A stretch of 6,419 nt of DNA, from positions 1-6,419 of the forward strand of contig JAGRNC010000148.1 of NCBI GenBank assembly GCA_020440935.1, read 5' to 3'. The notes beneath the pieces were generated by a model, which worked only from the letters and a program-made list of their open reading frames with translations, did no database searches and was not told where the DNA came from. This document shows, one piece after another, positions 5,548-6,419 of the stretch. Every line of letters begins with the position of its first letter. The first letter of the stretch is position 1. Source of the stretch: Leptospiraceae bacterium. GTDB lineage: Bacteria; Spirochaetota; Leptospiria; Leptospirales; Leptonemataceae. The position numbers and the translations under genes were made by a program.

Positions 5548-6399
5548 ATGGCAGATAAGAAACATTCGCACAAAAGCTCTTACTATAACGATATCGCGCT
5601 TCGTTTAAGCCACCAACTCTTTGGAGTGGAGCACCTCCACTATGGCTTTTTTGAGAAAGGCAAGAAGCCAACGCTTCAGAATATGCCGTCTGCGCAAGAT
5701 GCGTACGTGAAGAACCTAATGAAGTATCTGCCATCGGGCATTAAGCGCATTTTTGATGTTGGTTGCGGGACCGGGGGCGTTGCCACCGAACTGGTAAAAA
5801 GGAAATACGATGTTACCTGCCTTGCGCCCGATCCTTATCTGATCGAAAAGACACTTACCAATACAAAGAACAAAGTGAAAGGCATTGTTGATCTCTACGA
5901 GAACCTCGATCCCGCAACGTCCGGATTGGGAACCTTCGATATGGTCTTAATGAGCGAATCCTGTCAGTATATTAAGATTAACGAAGGTTGGGATCAGAAC
6001 GTTGCCTTTCTGCGGCCCGGCGGTTATGTAATGGTGGCTGATTTCTTTCGAGTTAGAGAACTGGATCGTCCTGGATTGAGTAAATCGGGCCATCCGCTGG
6101 AGTCCTATCTGGCTGCCGCAGAAAGCCACGGATTTGTGCTGAAGAAAAAAGTAGATATAACCAAGTTTGTTTCTCCGACCATGGACCTGTACCAGGAAAC
6201 CATAACACAAAAGATTTTTCCGGTATTTGGCGCAATCTTCGAAATAATCCAGAGGCGTTACCCCTGGACGTATAAGGTTCTTCGAAAGTTACTCGGAAAA
6301 AAAGTGGCAAAGCTACATCAGAAGTACTCCAATCAGGGGGCCGATGTATTTTCGCATTACAAGGCCTATCTAATCCTGGTCTTCCAGAAGAAGAAATAG
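5548..6399 (+). CDS. Class I SAM-dependent methyltransferase, substrate unknown
   Basis: The 283-residue product has a Rossmann-type methyltransferase core. Motif I, IFDVGCGTGG (68-77), binds S-adenosylmethionine; an acidic residue after the second strand (D95 in APDP) would contact the ribose. FDMVLMSESCQYI (130-142) is the motif II region, and LRPGGYVMVADFF (155-167) is the usual strand-turn-strand after it. Ahead of the core is YYNDIALRLSHQLFGVEHLHYGFF (starting at 12), a lead-in resembling small-molecule or lipid methyltransferases more than RNA or protein ones. The last 60 residues are basic and helical and could touch a membrane; this is an inference. I chose the ATG at 5548, which has a GGA seven bases upstream. 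The ATG at 5527 (seven residues more, GGGA only three bases away) is a real alternative, while the TTG at 5434 would overlap rppH and is unlikely. It is transcribed away from rppH. Family is firm; substrate cannot be named. Confidence 0.85.
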   Translation: MADKKHSHKSSYYNDIALRLSHQLFGVEHLHYGFFEKGKKPTLQNMPSAQDAYVKNLMKYLPSGIKRIFDVGCGTGGVATELVKRKYDVTCLAPDPYLIEKTLTNTKNKVKGIVDLYENLDPATSGLGTFDMVLMSESCQYIKINEGWDQNVAFLRPGGYVMVADFFRVRELDRPGLSKSGHPLESYLAAAESHGFVLKKKVDITKFVSPTMDLYQETITQKIFPVFGAIFEIIQRRYPWTYKVLRKLLGKKVAKLHQKYSNQGADVFSHYKAYLILVFQKKK

Positions 6400-6419
6400 A
6401 AATTAGATAAATCGCTGGA

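Noticed and set aside
5441..5734. Upstream extension of rppH by 98 codons on the minus strand
   Set aside because: It lies antisense to the methyltransferase coding region, shows no Nudix or other recognisable content, and would override the well-placed ATG with GGGA at 5440 and the TATAAT promoter.
6400..6419. Anything after the methyltransferase stop
   Set aside because: Only 20 bases remain; no terminator, start codon context or other feature can be judged.

Overview
The window is about 6.4 kb of compactly coded bacterial chromosome, roughly 50% G+C by eye. It holds six protein-coding genes, separated by gaps of about 60 to 135 bases. I see no RNA genes, insertion sequences, CRISPR arrays, phage genes or plasmid genes. 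The genes point to a Gram-negative-type bacterium. The mix of a membrane-anchored SMP-30/strictosidine-synthase-like protein, a PA0069-type radical SAM protein, an unusual PlsC-type acyltransferase and weak Shine-Dalgarno sites would fit a Leptospira-related spirochaete, but this is a guess and nothing here proves the taxon.

Layout, left to right. (1) Up to 1061, plus strand: the C-terminal part of a flavin-dependent amine oxidase, whose FAD-binding N-terminus lies outside the window. (2) 1062-1176: a short convergent gap with an imperfect stem-loop that could end transcription from both sides. (3) 1177-5440, minus strand: four genes in a row. In transcription order they are an RNA pyrophosphohydrolase (rppH, Nudix family), an atypical glycerolipid-type acyltransferase, a PA0069/SplB-like radical SAM protein and a membrane-anchored six-bladed beta-propeller protein. 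(4) 5441-5547: a divergent promoter region with a good minus-strand promoter for rppH and a weaker plus-strand candidate. (5) 5548-6399, plus strand: a class I SAM-dependent methyltransferase.

The four minus-strand genes could be one transcription unit read from the rppH promoter. The gaps of 59, 134 and 111 bases are long enough to hold extra promoters or processing sites, so co-transcription is only an inference. No shared pathway is evident. The acyltransferase is a membrane-lipid enzyme and the methyltransferase has a basic C-terminal tail that could suit a membrane or lipid substrate, but nothing ties them together directly. I did not find a convincing undescribed system. The points most worth a second look are the Asp-to-Glu change in the acyltransferase catalytic motif, the self-complementary -35 element that could serve both divergent promoters, and the nested inverted repeats upstream of the propeller gene.
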